Positions 40,001 through 53,900 of a stretch of 64,000 nt of DNA are shown in pieces. Numbering within the stretch: the stretch's first letter is position 1; every line of letters begins with the position of its first letter. Origin of the DNA: Capitella teleta. Taxonomy: Eukaryota; Annelida; Polychaeta; Capitellidae. Location of the stretch: positions 76,267 to 140,266 of the forward strand of contig KB294182.1 in NCBI GenBank assembly GCA_000328365.1, read 5' to 3'. The notes below the pieces were generated by a model. That model was not told the DNA's origin. It saw only the letters and a program-made list of their open reading frames with translations, and did no database searches. A program made the position numbers and the translations under genes.

Positions 40001-43000
40001 ATTTGAATATCCATATAGACATACATAAAAGGGGTTTTTAGTAAACATTATCTGGATGGGAAAATAGTAAAGCACCTTGATGACATACCTGAGTTTACAA
40101 TCAATATGCCTATAACGGCAACCAATAATCATGGAGTTATAAGATTGCGCCGACACATGCATTCAGTGATTGCTGTGGTATTAAATCGCGTTTAGATAAT
40201 ACCATAGATGAATACTATTATTCCTCTATGCCAATACTAAGAACAATAAATAATGCACTGAAATCAAAGCGCATATTGGTAATCGTGCATTTATATCGTG
40301 AGGTATATAAGACATGTACTAGAAGATAGACAATTAGGTAAATGCAATTAATTAAGGGCTTGCCGAGGTTCTTACAATGCGATCTCTACTATTTCACCAA
40401 AGGTGACGTGTATTGTTAAAGGCCTATAATAGGAGAAGCCAAATAATCGATCATATAATTACCGGTAATTACATAATCGATGAATCCGCTCCAGGGTTTA
40501 TATTCTTAGGATTCACATTCAGTAACACACGTTTATTCAGGAGGCACGTTTTACCCATGATGCATCGGTGCTCCACGCAATGATGAATCGTACATAATAA
40601 AATAAGCGAAAACACACCAGAGTCTATTGTAGTACTTCCTCTTTGTCGGTGCTCGAGCATGGTGCCTCTGTCTCTCTCTATCTCTCTATCTCAAAAGGAG
40701 GAAACAATTTAAATGTTAGCAATTCAGAAAAAAAACATGTCCAGGTTCCTACGATACGATATTACACCATGCAGACACCAATGTGATTACAGAGTTGGTT
40801 TAACTTAGTTAGGAAAGTTAAAAATAGCAAAACACGCGATACCCTTAAAGAGTGCGTGCATACTGTATAGAAATGATGGAATGTGACTTCCTTTGAAACC
40901 GCCACAGATATGTGCTTCAGGTAGGACTTACAAGGATTGATCTGACATGTATAAACAGGATTGAACAGGATTGGCTTAGGGTATGTAATATTACATATAT
41001 ACACGTATAGATCGAAATGTAAATGAAGTTATTTCTGATCTATTTTTAACCTCAATTCTTTTTCAGTCTCACATTTCTGATGGGTTATTGGCCCACTTAA
41101 GGCTCTACGTGCGGTCTTTAGTAACACAACCGACGGAAATCCAAATACATATAAGTGACCCGCATCTGACTGAAGATGCGCGGAAATGCCGCATTGAATC
41201 AAAATTCGTGTTTCATGGCCAAGAAAAAACAACACATTATGGCATTGACTCCTGTCTGATGGCTCACTTGGCCTTGTCACCCCGAGGGCTTCAAAGATGA
41301 ATTCAGTTCTGACATTTAATAACACAGTTATTTAGTTTTGACGGATTGACAAGGGTTTGTAATGAATGATATTGATATTTGGCAACGCATAGGTCAACGC
41401 CAGTGCTATGCTTACCCAAGAGTAATATTGATCACTGAAGATCAAACGTAGCCACATGCAGAGGTATCCTCTCTAACAGTTAATCCAGGGGCACTAGCAC
41501 GCCATCGTGTTTAAACACACAGACATACAGAAATCCCCATGTTTCACAGCACAACACCAGTGATTGGTTCGAGTAGATGCACTCATCCAACTTGTGAATG
41601 AGTTTGTTAAGAGAGGGTCATTTAACTTAAAAGTAAAACACCTTACCACGCTTGAGTTCGCTCGCCTGCGAAGAAGGGATAATGTATTCAGCAATGCCGA
41701 CTAGACTCCTTCATAGCAGACACCTCCATGAAGCTTCTTACAGCTAAAAGGAGCCGGGCTATAATAGTAAATATCCATTGCAAACACTAAGTCTGATTGA
41801 ATTGGGATATCAGATCCATAGTTACAACCGATTATGTCCTTCAGGTTAAAATGAACAGGTCAAGTTCTTTGCTGATATAATACGTGCAGAAATCCACGGA
41901 TGACGACAACGGTGTTTTGGTGTTTGCCAATGCATGTTACAAATCTGTTATCGATTGCAACTGAACTGACAATGATGTGGCATGAAGAAGGACAAGGGCG
42001 TGACAATAGATTCTACCACGAAGAGACTTCCTTCCGTGATATCTTGCGTTGAAGGAGAATGAGGAAGGTCGCTCTTCAGTGGTTGTTTTCTCGTGGTGTC
42101 ATGGGATATATAATGCCAGAAGTATGGTTTATTTGCATTGCGCGATTTCAATGCAAAAAAACACCAAACATACGCAGAGCTAATAAAGTTGAAGTTTTAA
42201 ACCAAAATCTTAGAAGGAAAGGACAAGATGCTACTATGATTCATGACCGGTTTCGTTACACGTTTACTCGCGCGCTGTACTGGAGCTACGTGCAAGAGTC
42301 TTATGCCCCTTTCCATTTACATTGGATAACGATTCAAATATACATTAATTGAATGCTGTATTAGTTCACAATTTTATGCTTTTGTACCATACAATTGGAG
42401 ATTCAAACAACTGACAGATCACAGTATAAAATTAAAATGGTGAAATGTCAGGGCGGCGATGAAGAGTGTTCTTCGCGCATCCACACACTACACCGCAGCT
42501 CCAAGAGTGTGTACAGAACAAGAGAATACACCCAAGTAAAATTCCAGAGGATGTGCATACAGAACAATATTAGTCAATGATTGAACCAAATCACCTTTCA
42601 TTGTGTGATACTTGCAATAGCAGTTCCGTCGTACGTGGCTCTGAATTTATCGTAGGGCTGAATGCAGTGTGGGGAGATGAGAGGCGGATGTCACTCGAGA
42701 CGGAAGCCAATAACGGCAAAAACGAATGTCATCGAGACCAAAGACACATCATGGTTCGGGTAAATGGCCAAGGAGTTCTTCCCGAGGTACGGCTAATTAC
42801 AACATTCTGCATGTGAGCCATGCTGAGACTATGATCTGACTCACTCTAAGGACAATGCCAGCAATGTGTTTGAGCAGAGTCCAAGTGTTGTTGTACCGCA
42901 TGCGGCCAGGCTTCAGGAATTCGTCAATCAAAGCAGGCAATTATGCCAGTGTATTGTCTGCGCTGGAGATAACAGACGGCCTGCCGATGCCCGGAACACC

Positions 43001-43671
43001 AGAAGCTGGTCGTGTAATGGGCAGGCAACCAAAGCGGATATTTTGCGAGTGCAAGCAGCAAGCATCGCTTTACTTGCAATGAACGATGGCGGTTAAAATG
43101 AGCTAAAGAGGGCACCGCCCTCATTGTCTCTTGTTTGGACGCAAGCTCAGTCGGAACTTTTTTCCATTAAGGGCGAAAGTGAAATGTATAGTGTTCCACA
43201 GAAAGGCATGCAGGTGGCATATCTATTGGCATGGAAGCAGGCTGACACCGCATGACGGATCACTGATTTCTCAGAAACACAGACACGCGAGGCTGCATGG
43301 ACCATCTCCACAATGACTGACAAGCGCACCAACCTTCAGAGAGAGAAATTTGGCATGAGATGGTCCTACCACAAATTATATCGATCGAGGCCGACGGAGA
43401 GCTAGTCCCTACAGCAAATGGACGCCCAATACGGCAGATGATTTTCGTCGAGATGTTCATTGAAGCCGTCGATTTTGGTCTCACGAGGAGAAATAGCTTT
43501 CTCTTTTGACAGATCTCAATGCCTCGTGCTCTCTCTTCCATTCACTTTCTCTCGAGTGATCAGCGATGTTAATCATTGATCCAATTGATATCACACGGCT
43601 TCCTTCGATTCATCTCCAGTGTAGACATGACATACCATTCAAAGGCCTAATATTTACACCGCAAATACTTA

Positions 43672-43696
43672 CAGGTGCACTTCTTAATTGCACCTG
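43672..43696. repeat. Perfect 8-bp hairpin with two E-boxes
   Basis: CAGGTGCA (43672-43679) and TGCACCTG (43689-43696) are exact reverse complements around a 9-nt loop. Each arm contains CAGGTG, the E-box bound by Snail/ZEB and some bHLH factors. Confidence 0.5.
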
Positions 43697-43977
43697 GCAG
43701 TTTTAGATGCCATTACAGGTCTGTATGACCCGTGATTCTTGTCGGTACAATGCCCATTGAAAGGGTGCGTTACCGAAACAGCCCCATCACCAGCCACCAT
43801 CCAGCCAGATGGAGCCCTCAATAGCCGACCATACAGGTAAGCCGAAAATTAAGTTTGCGGATCTCCTTCTAGGGTTTTACTACAAAGCAAAAACACGGCT
43901 GTCGAGTGGCTAACAGGATTCCCAAGCATAATGTTTTGTCCATGCGTAAGAGGACGTGACTACGCCGACTGATGTGC

Positions 43978-44016
43978 ATTGGGTGGCCCATTGCATTGTG
44001 TATTGGGTGGCCCATT
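43978..44016. repeat. 15-bp direct repeat, internally palindromic
   Basis: ATTGGGTGGCCCATT occurs at 43978 and again at 44002, 24 bp apart. Each copy is nearly its own reverse complement. Confidence 0.6.
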
Positions 44017-44280
44017 CAACACTGATCGCTCTCCACATCCATAATGATGAGCACGGTAGCTTTTATTAAAAGATGCATTGTAACACTCACATGCACGGTT
44101 TCGGCGAATCGCAACAGAAACCCCTCCACTCTATAGATTACAGAGTGGCACATTTTCTGCTGAAGTTGCAGTGTTTTGTGCACCGGAAACCATTCGTACC
44201 TCTAAAAATTCATACTTGCTACAAAATTTACTCGCTCAATTATGCACCATTTGACGAGGAAAATGCTGCTCATGAAAGGG

Positions 44281-44312
44281 TCAATTAAATAATTAATTAG
44301 ATAATTAATTGA
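44281..44312. promoter_or_regulatory. Cluster of homeodomain-type TAATTA sites
   Basis: TCAATTAAATAATTAATTAG followed by ATAATTAATTGA packs several ATTA/TAATTA cores into 32 bp; its two ends (TCAATTAA and TTAATTGA) are inverted copies. This is a plausible homeodomain-binding cluster, but also the kind of sequence that AT-rich DNA yields by chance. Confidence 0.3.
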
Positions 44313-45821
44313 TGCTCCGCTCCGTGGTCATAGTGTTAAGCACTTAGAAACTTAATCCTATAAAATGTACATAAACGAATATCTAAACATTTACGAGGTC
44401 CCATTGGGTTGAACCTGTATAATATAATATACAATTTTATACACTTATGAAGTAAAGTATATGATCATGGACGTTTAATATAGTCACAAGACAAGAAATG
44501 TCAAATGATGGTTATTTTATGTTCTGTAGAGATATAAACACATGTTTCTCTCTGTGTAATTTGTAGCTTATAATAAAGTGTGTACGTGTATATGTGATAA
44601 CATGATTCTTATAAACCTCTAATGACCAGCATAATAAAGGCAGACAAAGAGAAATAAAAAACCTAGAAAGGCTTTTGAGTTATGAATCAAACATAAGACA
44701 AATGTCGATTATTAGCCGAACTTGATAAATGAGGCGTCTGTTGTTGGATACCCTTAAAAAGGCTCCGTTTTTTATCTGTCGAGAAACTTTTATTGTTCCA
44801 TTTCCCAAGTACTTTTTTTTTCTTTCAGAACGAAGCCATTTCAAGCGAAAAGGGAAGCGAATCGATATCAACAGCCCTACTTTTCAATGATGATTTCGTA
44901 GCGCCTGTTTTCGCTGCTCCCTTCGATTGCTTGCAATGCCAATTGATTAGAAAAGGTGAGAGAGACGCTACGGGGGCAAGTGATTGGGTTGACGTCAGCC
45001 CATAACACGCTTATTACTTTCTGCTAGACCACAATCTCCATAATTCATGTCCTGATAATGGATCAACGCTCACGGAAAACGAATGCACGTTATAGAGCTG
45101 TAAATACGTGTTCCCTGTTGTGACACATTATGTATTTCTTTTGCGCACAAAGGAGCGACTAAAAGTGGAGCTGTTTGTCCATGTCATTCTCTCGAGACTT
45201 CACAAAAGAAAACCATACTTGGTGACACGCGACGATACATATGAAATTCAATGTCCAAGCTGGTCGCTAGCACTTATGGCCTTTCATTAACCTGAATTCA
45301 CCTCAGGGGATATATAATGTGATAATTAGGCAGTGCTGAGAGTGATAAGTATAGGAAGAACCTCAGCAGGTTTCAGCAGAATGTCATGTCGGTTTTTTAA
45401 TAACAGAAGAACAGAAAAGAAGAATGTCTACAACAGAGAAGACAAAATATTTGGTGTCAATTTCACACAAATTTTGCATGAATAATATCGTAAAATGGAG
45501 CTTGGTATTATAAACTCTCAATAGCATTGATAGCCAATAATTTCCAGTTTACCACACTGTATCTGCAATTGGCAAGACTCGAAAAAAAGATAATGTATTG
45601 GAATAATGAATTGCGGATTTTGCTACCATTACATTAAAAGTAAGCGATGTCGCCTGGTTGTCAGCTGGAGAGATTTCGCAGTCCACCAACGGCGACAACA
45701 GAACCCCTGAATATGAATCACGGAGAGATCCATTGACATCAAGAAACTCATTTGTTTGCATCCAAACAGGATCAGTTGTGATCTCTGTTAGATCAGCTTA
45801 TGAGATCCCCCACGCTAACAG

Positions 45822-45867
45822 TGTCACATCCTAATGCCCACACGATGTCACATCCTAATGCCCACAC
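45822..45867. repeat. 24-bp tandem duplication
   Basis: TGTCACATCCTAATGCCCAC plus AC occurs twice, 24 bp apart and identical over 22 bp. This is a recent small tandem duplication; the apparent HPNAHT repeats in a frame across it are a by-product. Confidence 0.8.
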
Positions 45868-47879
45868 ACCGACCAACCGCGCAATATCTCTCTTGCAATT
45901 GTCCTGTTTAGCGGCAAACCGATCATGTATGACAGGTGAATTACACCAGCGGCCACGCTTCACTAGCCACAAGCGCCATTCTGCGAAGTTATATATTTTC
46001 TTGGCTCATGACCATTATTCCCGTTGCCAGAGTTGCAAAGTGATGGGTAAGGATGTTTATATGCAATGTATGCACACTTGCACAGCTTTCTCTTTAAGTT
46101 TCTTTTTTCATTTGGCAAATCTGGTCTTGGCGAGGAAGCATTGCCTTCTGGTTATTGGAATTCGATACGTGCGTTGCTTCGATCTAACTCCATGCCATTG
46201 ATTGGAAGAGTCCGATGACTGGCACAAGTGAAAGCTTTCAACTTCATAGCTGAACGGTGGAAGTTTTTATTATGGTGATTTTGCAGTCTGACATTTAACG
46301 GCATATTTATAGATCAATCTGTATCCACCAGTTTGTAGGTGGAAATGAATGAAGCGTGTACACATTAGAGACATACAAGGTCATGCCAGCTTGCTTTACA
46401 TCACCATTAATTGTCAGATATATGCATATGGATGTCATGCAATTCAACTGATCCGAGTGACAGCCGTGGATTAACTTGAAGACATATGTTTCGGTATATT
46501 TGAGTGACATTAAGCCAATATACAAGGGTGTTTCTATAAGGTTGCGATAGTGGAAAGGTGCATAAAATCCGCTACATAATAAAGATATAATAATAATAAT
46601 GTGAACCGGGCAAAAAAGCATCCTCTCCATTTATACAGGTAACTAATTATACACGAACAATTTCTTTCGTGACCCCAATGGCCTTTCATTAACCTTTTAA
46701 GCTGAATTTGGCTTTCGGGATCGCAGGCATTTTTCCTCTAATCAATCAGGACAAAATGAAGGTCAGACGTGTAATTTAGGCCTTTGTCCGTGCCATTAAA
46801 TCTATATTATTCTTTATTTACGTGGAGTGTTTACGTGGGAATCACGTTCGCTTTCATTGCATAGTTATTCGATTGTAGTATCAACAAAAACTGATTAATA
46901 CTGAAATGACGTAATGCATTTCATGGGCTGCATGAATCAATGCCGAGTGATCTGAAGCCACGTGCCTTTTTGATATTGACTCCACAGCGATCATTATTTC
47001 AAGGAAACACGGATAGATTTATCGACAAAGACACGCACGAGGACCAACCCACTACGCTTGGAGTGAAAACGATGCCAAATTGGATACAATCAACATGAAT
47101 TATTCACCATAAGCATGCATCACCTGGATATAAATTGGGAAATTCTAGCATTTCTGTGAAGTAATTTGAAATTTCTCGTTGCCTCAGGGCAATTTGTGGA
47201 CGGGTGTCTAATGAACCGGGTGAATATTTTATCGGCCTTTAATTATGATGTGCATACGATGCACCTTTCTTGTAAATGACTGTTATGTCAGATTACTTAC
47301 AGTCTTGTTGTGTGACCTCATTCTGACAGATTATTATACTAGTAATACAATTATGTTGGCCAGTTGATTGACCAAACCGCAATGATTCCAGGATGTGTAA
47401 TGGTAGTTATGTAATATTACAATCAATTTCAGATCAATTTACATCAATATTGATCACGTACAGATACTTGTACACAATTATTCATCAATACATCCATTAA
47501 AATGTTTTTTTTTTTCTTTAGAAAAAGAGAAATTCTGAATGTGTAATTTAGGCTATTCACTAAACATTCCCAATAGTCTATTTTCAAACAGACAGGTTTC
47601 TTTCCGAGGAACCTCTTTTCCCCAGCATTGAAACCCATTGGGGTAAATGATTTTATATTCATGGCTGAAACCCCAGGGATTCACTTTGGCAATATGAATT
47701 TAATTATGGCCTACAGTCTGCGAGATAGAATCGAAAATAGTCAACGGTTTGGTAATAAGATACATTTATTTGGTAATAAGATACAGTAATCGGTTTATAT
47801 CAATAATTCATGCAATTGCAGTAATGAGAATTCACCACAATCGGACACTCACTTTGTTTATAATTATCAAAGACAAAAA

Positions 47880-47887
<8 letters not shown>

Positions 47888-47910
<23 letters not shown>
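47888..47910. repeat. (AT)n microsatellite
   Basis: About eleven AT units directly follow a run of about 13 A. Confidence 0.95.
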
Positions 47911-49840
47911 GAAAATATATCAATCGAAATAATCGATAGAAATACAACTGCCATCACGAACCATATATATTACAAGCATGGAGAAATATCCATAAGGAGC
48001 CTATCTGATGCCATTAATAGAGTATTAGATATATAATATGCTGGTTTTATTGGCGGAGATGGAACATAAAACCACCCGGTGTGATAATATGGGATTTTAA
48101 TGGTGCTGTTTAAATTGTGATTCCATTAAGAAAAAAGATAAAACTCCAGACAATACGTGGTTTATTGTTACATATGTGGAAATAATTACAGGCTAGGACT
48201 GTATATTATAGGCATCTATAATCAATGTACAAATGAACGTCCAATTGGAAATATTATCAGGATAAAATAGATGAAATCTCTTAATTGGGTTAAAGAGCTT
48301 TAGATGAAATTTTATAGGTGCAGATGTAGATTGTAATGCAGGTAACTACCTCATCAAGCGAGCGGGTGCAAACCAGGACAATCACTGGGAGCTAGTTATG
48401 AGTTAGCAAACCACAAACTTCCTCTGTGGCGTGTCTGTTAATTGATCAACAGCGAGGGCTAATCCGCCGTAACCCTCGATTGCACAGAGATGCATTAAGT
48501 CCATAGTTCTAAGAATTGCTCATTTTACGCGCCAGTTCACACCGATTATGAGTATATGTATGAAGGTATGTATACTATAATGTATTTGCACTGAAGGGCT
48601 TTCGTGTTATTCATAGCATTCTAAACACAAAATCGTAGACTACAATGTGTCGATGTTGTTCCCTGTTTGGCGTCAGGTGGAATAGGCCGGACTCAAAAAA
48701 GCACCAACTCACCTGCAATATGAATGCAACAAAGTGCTAACAATTAATCATGGTTCCTTTGATGCATCACAGTCATAATTATATTAATATGTTTTATGGG
48801 GATATATCACGCAGTTATAATCTCATTTACTATATCATAGCTCATCTAATCCTTTCATGCTATCAATCAATTGATACAACTTTAATGGTTGGCTTAATAA
48901 ACTGCATTATGTGGACTATTATGCAATGCACAGACATCGGGCAAAGCCCACAATCTGGTTTCATTAATTAAACAGTGAACCTAAGGTCAGTCGGATCTGT
49001 ATTCGTGGAAATGCAGACGCTGATTACTCAAGTTTTCTCAATTTCTGCCCACCCAGTCTGCAGGTAAACGGTGCACAGGCGAAATGATGCATGAATACGA
49101 CCAGACTGTGAGGACAGACCGATTGGAATGTCTCCGAACCCTTCCACCCAAGAAATAGGTCAGAGACGTGAACAAGAAAATTTTGTGGGGTAATTTGGGG
49201 GAGAAAGAAAAAGGAAACAAACCAAATGAGGAATTAATTTGAGATTATAATGCACTCAGAAAGAAAATCACAACGTTATACGTATATGAGCAATGACAAT
49301 CTTTAATGTCATATATCATGTATAATATTGATCTGACACCACATAATTATGTCAATTATACAACTACTGGCCTATAGTATATCTACACATTGATGCAATT
49401 TGATGACAAAACAAACCACCATAAAGCGAGATATATGCTAAATTAGGTAACGACCATAATATTATTTGGACATTCAAAGATTGGAACACAGTAAAGTGCA
49501 CAATGAATAATTGTTATGGGTTGACCAGATACTAAAGGCAATATTAACTGTAGTGTATGGTAATGTATGAAAATTATAATTATATAGAACAATAATATTA
49601 TTAACTAACTATCACTGAAAATTACAGCGTGATATCGTGCTTGACAAATCAATTTGAAGAATAGCATTTTCACAATTTCGACAATTACGCAATTATGATG
49701 CAACTGAGCATACACAGTACGAAGCTCACTTTCGTTGGAAATGAGACATTAAACAATTTAACGAAAAAATTAGAACGTTATGACTGAGTGATTGAACGAG
49801 ATAAAGACAATCAAATTTGCCATCCTATTTATGGTCATTG

Positions 49841-49866
49841 TGACCTTGCCCTTTGACTTTTGACCT
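49841..49866 (-). promoter_or_regulatory. Array of four nuclear-receptor half-sites
   Basis: On the plus strand TGACCT (49841), TGCCCT (49847), T, TGACTT (49854), T, TGACCT (49861); on the minus strand the order is AGGTCA, A, AAGTCA, A, AGGGCA, AGGTCA. Adjacent pairs form DR1, DR1 and DR0 arrangements, and TGACCTTG is also an ERR/NR5A-type extended site. DR1 is the preferred spacing of HNF4, RXR homodimers and COUP-TF. The target gene is unknown; the nearest supported coding sequences are more than 9 kb away. Confidence 0.5.
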
Positions 49867-49983
49867 ACAAAATACTTTCGGACACGGATATCGTTATACT
49901 TGATACACGTCTGAAACATTGTTAGTTACGGAAGAAACGGTTGACCAAAAAGTGTACACGGACAAACCACCTCCCTCCACCAC

Positions 49984-50031
49984 AAAAAAAAAAAAAAAAC
50001 AAAAAAAAAAACAAAAAAAAAACAAAAGCAA
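49984..50031. repeat. A-rich simple repeat
   Basis: Runs of 10-16 A broken by single C. It lies about 75 bp left of the SINE target duplication and is not part of the SINE. Confidence 0.9.
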
Positions 50032-50118
50032 ACGAGTGACATAGATGTAGCTAGTAAATTTTTATAAAAAAAAAAGAAATCCTAATGAGAGAACCCGAAA
50101 AACCATAGGCCTACCACA

Positions 50119-50625
50119 TGACATGACATGATATAGATAGATAGATAATTTATTTCAGACAGAGAAGAGAAGTACAATGCCTGTGGACCATGGCAAGACG
50201 CGGACGTCTGTGCGAGGCCAGGGCCCACGGAGGAAAAAAAAAAAGTCTTAATGCAGAACATTTTATCTATGGAACAGAAATTGAAAACATTTGAAGGACT
50301 TTTACGGGTGAGTGAGTGATGGGGTTTTACGGCTCCACCCAATCCGATCGGATGATACGGGCGCCAGAACAGAAGGCCCGGGACCGGGGTTTCCCCCTAC
50401 TCTTATCGATAAATCTCAAACTTTCTTAATCCTGCATACCCCCATGGACAGTGGTACACAGCGCCCGGCTATGTTACGCAGTTGGGCAGCACTGCAGAGT
50501 TACCGAAGAATTACAATTACGAATTACAACATTCACAATCATAACGCCAGTGGCCTGATCGGTCTTGACCCCCACGGTCGGCATAGGATTGCAGTCAGCC
50601 GGTTAAACCCACTGAGCTATTCGGT
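50119..50625 (-). mobile_element. Full-length tRNA-derived SINE with perfect 13-bp target duplications
   Basis: TAGGCCTACCACA occurs at 50106-50118 and 50626-50638 and brackets a 507-bp insert read on the minus strand. The head, ACCGAATAGCTCAGTGGG, carries a polymerase III A box (TAGCTCAGTGGG), and GGGGGTCAAGACC about 45 nt later is a degenerate B box; the head looks tRNA-Lys-like. The body ends GGGTGGAGCCGTAAAACCCC then ATCACTCACTCACCC. A further ~190 bp runs through CTGTCTGAAATAAATTATCT into (TCTA)n and CATGT repeats, like a LINE-derived tail. Perfect duplications suggest a recent insertion. The long plus-strand frame at 50312-50794 is an artefact of this element. Confidence 0.85.
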
Positions 50626-50886
50626 TAGGCCTACCACAGCGATTATGCATGTTTCATTGCTAACAGCAGGAGTGCGATATGATATATATAACGACAACAA
50701 CAGCGACAGAAATATAAATGTTTCATACGAAAAAAAACGAGAAGAATGCTTGCTTAATAGCATTGTCCTGGGTGGTCTCTGTACAAAATTATGACCTATG
50801 ATCTCCATGGGCATTGTTGTTTTAATCATCATTTTCTCATATTTTTTAGGTTTTTCCCTATTTAGAAATTTGTTCCTATGTCACGG

Positions 50887-50888
50887 TT

Positions 50889-50919
<31 letters not shown>

Positions 50920-50930
50920 GGGGGGGAGGG
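50887..50930. repeat. T28 run followed by G-rich run
   Basis: Twenty-eight T, then GA, then ten G, A and GGG. It may form unusual DNA structure and is an assembly-error risk. Confidence 0.95.
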
Positions 50931-53900
50931 TGATCAGCAGTTTGGATCTCTAAACTAGTGCAATAAGTGTGTGTAGTTTTTTACATCTAAGTGCACAAGT
51001 GATTAACAATGGGTCAATGGGTGACGAGTTATTTATGGAGACTGATTGAAAGTCAATACGCAAATTAATATTATTTTGGTAACCACAACCACCAGCCGAT
51101 GAACTATGCCCACTTAAAGTAGGTCAAATGTCCAGCCACCGTTTCAAATCTGAGGGAGTCAGAGTTCATGACCTCACGACGACACAGGCAATTTGTGTCG
51201 ATCACACATTAATAATGCATCTCACGTGAGACAATCAACTCACAGCCTAACGAGACACAATGTACCGAGTAACCTCTAGAGTAGGTTGGCACAGTAAATC
51301 TCAATTACAGAAATCACCTTCTGTTAGCTACAGTTATTGCCAATAAACCATTTTCTTCCAAAAATGTCTCATCAAAATACTGATACCTGTGTGAGTGTAT
51401 AGCATTGATTATATTGCCATTATTCGGGATATCGCGATAAAACATAGTTGCATGTTTCACATACAGCAAGAAGCTCTCTTGCATCAGAATCCTTATCAAT
51501 CCGATGTAATGATCACAGAAAGAAAGCACTTTCGCCCTAATAAAATAATGGATATCAGCCAGCGCATTATCTGCTGTGGCTGCCAGCGGGAAAAAGAGGC
51601 GAGCAGAAGCCATCCTACGCCAGCACGTTATCGTCTTTGGAGTTTACGCTTTACAGTCTTCCCCCTCCGCGATGCCCTTTTTTTCATTTTTGCGTCGCAT
51701 GCAAAGCAAACAAGATCTCTTCCGGTCACGTCACACAACAAGTGAGACAACAGGTTCGATGCATGAATTAGGCAAAAGGACGAAACCCACGCGAGAAGAT
51801 TTTTTTTAAGCCAGCGTAGAAATAGAAGCCGTGTAATTGAGCCATCAAGCAGGTTGTTTGTCTCTTAGTGTGTGCCATCATTAGCACAAAAAACAAGAAC
51901 GAACAAATAAAAATTGTATTTCTCTTACGCCAAGCTGCGACTTAAGAATGCCAAACACGTGTATGACGTGATACAAGTAGCAATGTTACGTAATACAATA
52001 CTCACCTGTGGGTTTAAAGGCAGCAGTACCATGCAGTTGGTAGGACATCGCATCGACTGATCACTATTGAGGGTTCACATCGATCCAGGCAACTATGCAG
52101 GCTCACCTAATAGGGACAGATTGCTACCTTCCGAGGACCCAGGTATACAATGGGGTTGTCCTCAGAGTGTACCGATTAAATATCACAGTGTGGTATCAAA
52201 TCACCAGTATGATCGATAAGTGTGTGCCAAAAATGTATGGTAACGAATCAATGTATTCTTGCGAGAGGATCTCCTTTTTTTACTGGCTCTCTGCACGCCG
52301 AAAAGACGCGGATTGATTCGCAAGTCCAATACCTCCAGTCTTGTAATCCTGCTGTACAGATGTCGACGTGCAACTGAATGCAATTGGGGAATGGTGAGGA
52401 GAATGAGAGGAGAGAGAGAAAAAAAGGAAAAGGGGCAGATCAATAAAAAATATTGAACTAAAAAGGGCGAAGAAGAGAAGGGATTATTAGGGAACAATAG
52501 CCGAGGGTAAAAAGGGGAATATATTCATGAGCGAGGGAAGAAATTGTACTCCCTTTTTATACGATCGAAAATCACAATTGATCGATAATGTCATAAGCAT
52601 TGTTGCCAGAAATAAACAAGCTGCCTGAATGATGGTTTCAGAGAAATCGAAAAAGTTTAATTGCTGTTCAAAAAGGAGACCTCGATCAATACTACATGGG
52701 TGTTGCCAGCCATAAAACCCCATGGATACCAGCCTCCCTTGCAATCAGGTCATGCCCTCATTTCCAGGCAGTTCACGCATGACGAAGCTCATTACCTATA
52801 GAAGCCGTGGGTTCGTTTTATTGATGTCAATGTATTTTTTCTTCGCTTTAATGTTGATGATTTGCAATTTTCGCTCTATGATCTTCTAATGCTTGACTGG
52901 CTTGCAAGGACGTCCACAATACGCAACCAGGTAGCTGCAAAGCAAAGTGCAAAGGCAATAATGCCATTTGAAATCGTACAATATTGATTGCACGTGTTAT
53001 TATATTATCTCTGCATAAGGCCAAGTCTGCTTCAGATGTAAAACGCACTGATGTGATCTGACGCTGGCCTTGAGGCTGACCAGCTCCCCAAAAAGGGATC
53101 ATCTATTAATTCACACTAGGCCAACATCCAATCTCTGACAATCAAATCAAGTCTTTTGAAAATAGTACACATAAAACCACAAGCAGTGACTCGTCCAATT
53201 CGACCACCGTGCGACGCTGCGTCTATTTTAAGACTTCTCTTGGGGATGCACAGAAAGAAATGCTTCCTTTATTTATTTATTTTTATTATTTATTTTCTAT
53301 TGCGGTAAATGATACGGAAACAACACACGGAGACACACAGGGAAGAGAGCCCATGTACGTCGATCGAGGTAAGACCCTGGAGGATGCTTGCTTGAAATGG
53401 CATTTCGCAGTCCGCGAGGGCTTCGAATGTGGCGTCCCCTACATGAGAACAAAAACGACATTTGGCACAGCGTATTGTCTGAGCAGGATCATTCACGCAA
53501 AAAAAAAAAAAAGAAAAAAAAAGGGGAAAACGAAAAGAAAGGAAAAAAGATAGAAAAAGGCGCAACAAACCCCTTGAACTGGATTATTAGTCACCGTGTA
53601 GGGTTTCTGGAGCTGAGATCAAGGCCAACGAAGCTCATAACGTGTGATTCGTCTTTTTTACAGTTCTAATCACCGATCTTCAAACGAGGCATCACAGCGC
53701 CGTCTCTCGGGGCAACCAATCACAAAGCACGTAACCCAGGACCCAGAGGTGCGACATGACATGGACTTCTGTCCATAATAACTGGAAAAGAGAGGAGGCC
53801 GTCGAGAGGCTGGCTCATTACGGACTGATTTCATCCAGTGGCTACCCTAGGGCGCATTCAGCACTGGCTATGGTCTCCGCCATTAGCACCCCTCTCTACC

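Larger units (their letters stand above)
28001..49840. other. Gene-poor tract, no supported gene
   Basis: About 22 kb with only short, family-less open frames and almost no recognisable transposon body, unlike the first 13 kb. Visible items are short simple repeats, a GCC run at 39411-39424, an AT-rich homeodomain-type cluster at 44281, small direct repeats and a nuclear-receptor half-site array at its right end. Spliced non-coding RNAs or very short exons could be missed. Confidence 0.4.

Noticed and set aside
50312-50794. 160-codon plus-strand open frame
   Set aside because: It lies almost wholly inside the minus-strand SINE and is explained by it.
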